The translations under genes were made by a program, and so were the position numbers. Below are positions 18,502 to 19,890 of a DNA stretch of 19,890 nt, in pieces. The stretch is from assembly GCA_030770425.1 (NCBI GenBank), contig JASJFT010000394.1, positions 1 to 19,890 of the forward strand, written 5' to 3'. The first letter of the stretch is position 1; each line of letters opens with the position of its first letter. Source of the stretch: Darksidea phi. Its lineage: Eukaryota > Ascomycota > Dothideomycetes > Pleosporales > Lentitheciaceae. Below the pieces are notes generated by a model, which did no database searches, was not told where the DNA came from, and saw only the letters and a list, made by a program, of their open reading frames with translations.

Positions 18502-19576
18502 TGCTGTGTATGAATCTGAAGATGGGTACTTAACCTAGATGGAGATTGTTATAGCGTCTGTCTCGTGGTCTTTATACCTTTACTTCTACCTTTCCGAATG
18601 TTCAAGTCACTCTCGGCGTAGACAATGTTCCCGTTCCCGATTTTGATTTCTGTGGTTGTCTCGGGCTTAATGTACTAAGTCCGCCTACTTGATCTTGGCC
18701 AGCCTCAACTGCGCGAGTACAAGTCAACATGATCAAATCCACAAGCTTTCCAAACAGCTCACCAAACACCTGTTTTCTCTAATAAGAAGACCGAAAGAAT
18801 AGTCGGCAAATTTAGAGCAATGTTTTTCAGAGAACGGAGGGTAGTCAATCTCCTGGTGGGACGGAGATAAAGTCTCTAACACCGAATATCAGGGACGGGA
18901 TGTACATGGACGGAAGTGGACGAGTTCGGCTGCTTACACGGAAGTATTATTAATGATCACTAGTCACGCTCTCGCTCGCTCTCGGCTCAATGATCTATCC
19001 GAGGGCCCGATGCAAAGGCAGAAGGACAACGACAGAATTTGAACGAGATCGAAAAATGTAAAGTCACGCTGGGCCTTAAGATGGACTCTAGAATCTAAAC
19101 TCCAAGATCTTGGAAAGTTTTGATTCAAGGTCCCAGGACTATGAAGCTTACATCATTAGCTCGGCAGGTATGCCCGGTGCGGACCTTGGGATGTCGACCA
19201 CCTATAAGGTACATGGACGCTGCGGAAAGGGGGCGTAGTGTTGCCACGCTACGTTCAGCACCAGAATCAACGAGGAAAAAGCGGAATGGGTTCAGCTCTT
19301 GTTATATAGTTGTTGAAGTACAAAGACTTATGGGTGAGCTTAAAGAGCTGTAGTCAATATATTTGGCTAGCAACATTCCCGCTGTTCTACGATAGCGCAA
19401 TCCGTATACATTTTTATGAAATCCCTAAACACCCCATCAAGAGACTTTCAGAATTAAATAGGTGGGCGATGTCCGACACCGCGTTTGCATTTCCGTTTGC
19501 CATTTATATCCGTGAACCGCAGCCGTCACAAATAACACGCCGGTGCCGTTCAGTCAAGCTTGGAGCATTGATAAAA

Positions 19577-19593
19577 ATCTACTAAGTGTAGAT
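19577..19593 (+). other. Perfect hairpin matching a Cas12a-type repeat core
   Basis: ATCTAC and GTAGAT form a 6-bp stem around the 5-nt loop TAAGT. The 16 bases TCTACTAAGTGTAGAT at 19578-19593 equal the 3' part of the crRNA repeat of Lachnospiraceae Cas12a as I recall it, and the preceding bases match only in part. There is one copy only, with no second repeat and no cas gene, so this is not a CRISPR array. Chance, or foreign sequence near a contig end, is the likely cause. Confidence 0.5.
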
Positions 19594-19763
19594 CATACAA
19601 TACAAGTCGCAATTTAGCAACGTAGGAGGATCAGGCCTCCCCTTGCTATTTTCCGCGCGCCATGGTTCCCATAGTCAATGGGTGGAGATTGATTCGCCAA
19701 CATGGCAAAGAGCTCCCCCAAAACTGCCTGCGTATATCTTTATCCGATCCACCCAGCCACCTG

Positions 19764-19775
19764 CTAACGCGTTAG
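19764..19775. promoter_or_regulatory. 12-bp palindrome with ACGCGT core
   Basis: CTAACGCGTTAG is its own reverse complement and contains ACGCGT, the core of the MBF (MCB) cell-cycle box. It could belong to a promoter of a gene beyond the right edge, but no gene is visible here. Confidence 0.3.
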
Positions 19776-19816
19776 ACGGCATTCACTATGTACCCTCACT
19801 TTCCCTCCTCATCCTT

Positions 19817-19817
<1 letters not shown>

Positions 19818-19889
<72 letters not shown>
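19818..19889 (+). other. 72-base poly-G run at the window end
   Basis: Pure G for 72 bases followed by a final C. Homopolymer G of this length is rare in fungal genomes and typical of no-signal cycles in two-colour sequencing or of an assembly edge. It is not a telomere repeat (TTAGGG). Confidence 0.9.
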
Positions 19890-19890
19890 C

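Larger units (their letters stand above)
18502..19817. other. SDR upstream region without a supportable gene
   Basis: This long stretch holds the promoter of the SDR gene at its left end. Open frames on the plus strand (for example around 19120-19585) begin at non-ATG codons or lack domains, so none is called. It contains the hairpin at 19577-19593 and the palindrome at 19764-19775 listed separately. Confidence 0.45.

Noticed and set aside
19577..19593. CRISPR array
   Set aside because: Only one repeat-like hairpin exists, with no second repeat, spacer series or cas gene, in a eukaryotic context.

Overview
The window reads as genomic DNA of a filamentous ascomycete (Pezizomycotina). The evidence is short introns of 42-61 nt with GT donors, CTAAC/CTGAC-like branch points and YAG acceptors; gene families typical of that group (a Pth11-like seven-helix membrane protein, a HET-domain fragment, a DHA1-type MFS transporter, a GABA-permease-like APC transporter, a CmcJ/AsaB-like oxygenase); and an AT-rich remnant at the left edge that looks mutated by RIP. 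No rRNA, tRNA or CRISPR array was found. The last 72 bases before the final C are a pure G run, which is probably a contig-end artefact.

Layout, left to right. 1-321 is a decayed coding remnant with three in-frame TAG stops, followed by a palindrome-rich, LTR-like stretch (about 490-720). 769-2004 (-) is an intronless TetX-like FAD monooxygenase. 2005-6455 is about 4.4 kb with no intact gene I can name; it holds an 18-bp tandem duplication, one long unexplained open frame (4012-4611, +), a truncated HET-domain fragment (5407-5736, -) and an inverted repeat. 6456-8261 (-) is an amino-acid/GABA permease whose four introns happen to lack stops in frame, so it looks like one 601-codon ORF although the spliced protein should be about 537 aa. 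8686-8970 is a degenerate 40-bp minisatellite. 9110-10346 (-) is a five-exon Pth11-like membrane protein. 10914-11692 (+) is a two-exon GNAT acetyltransferase. 12194-12400 (-) is a probable 68-aa small protein gene with a possible 3'UTR intron. 13233-14282 (+) is a four-exon CmcJ/AsaB-like oxygenase. 15391-16961 (+) is a two-exon MFS drug-type transporter. 17650-18501 (-) is a three-exon short-chain dehydrogenase/reductase. 18502-19890 has no gene I can support, but holds a hairpin that matches 16 nt of a Cas12a-type repeat and a 12-bp palindrome.

Together the oxygenase, SDR, FAD monooxygenase, acetyltransferase and two transporters resemble the tailoring and export complement of an accessory (secondary-metabolism or detoxification) region. 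No backbone enzyme (PKS, NRPS, terpene synthase) and no pathway transcription factor lies in the window, so a common pathway is an inference only. Most exon boundaries below were derived by hand from splice signals plus family conservation and were not checked against transcripts.
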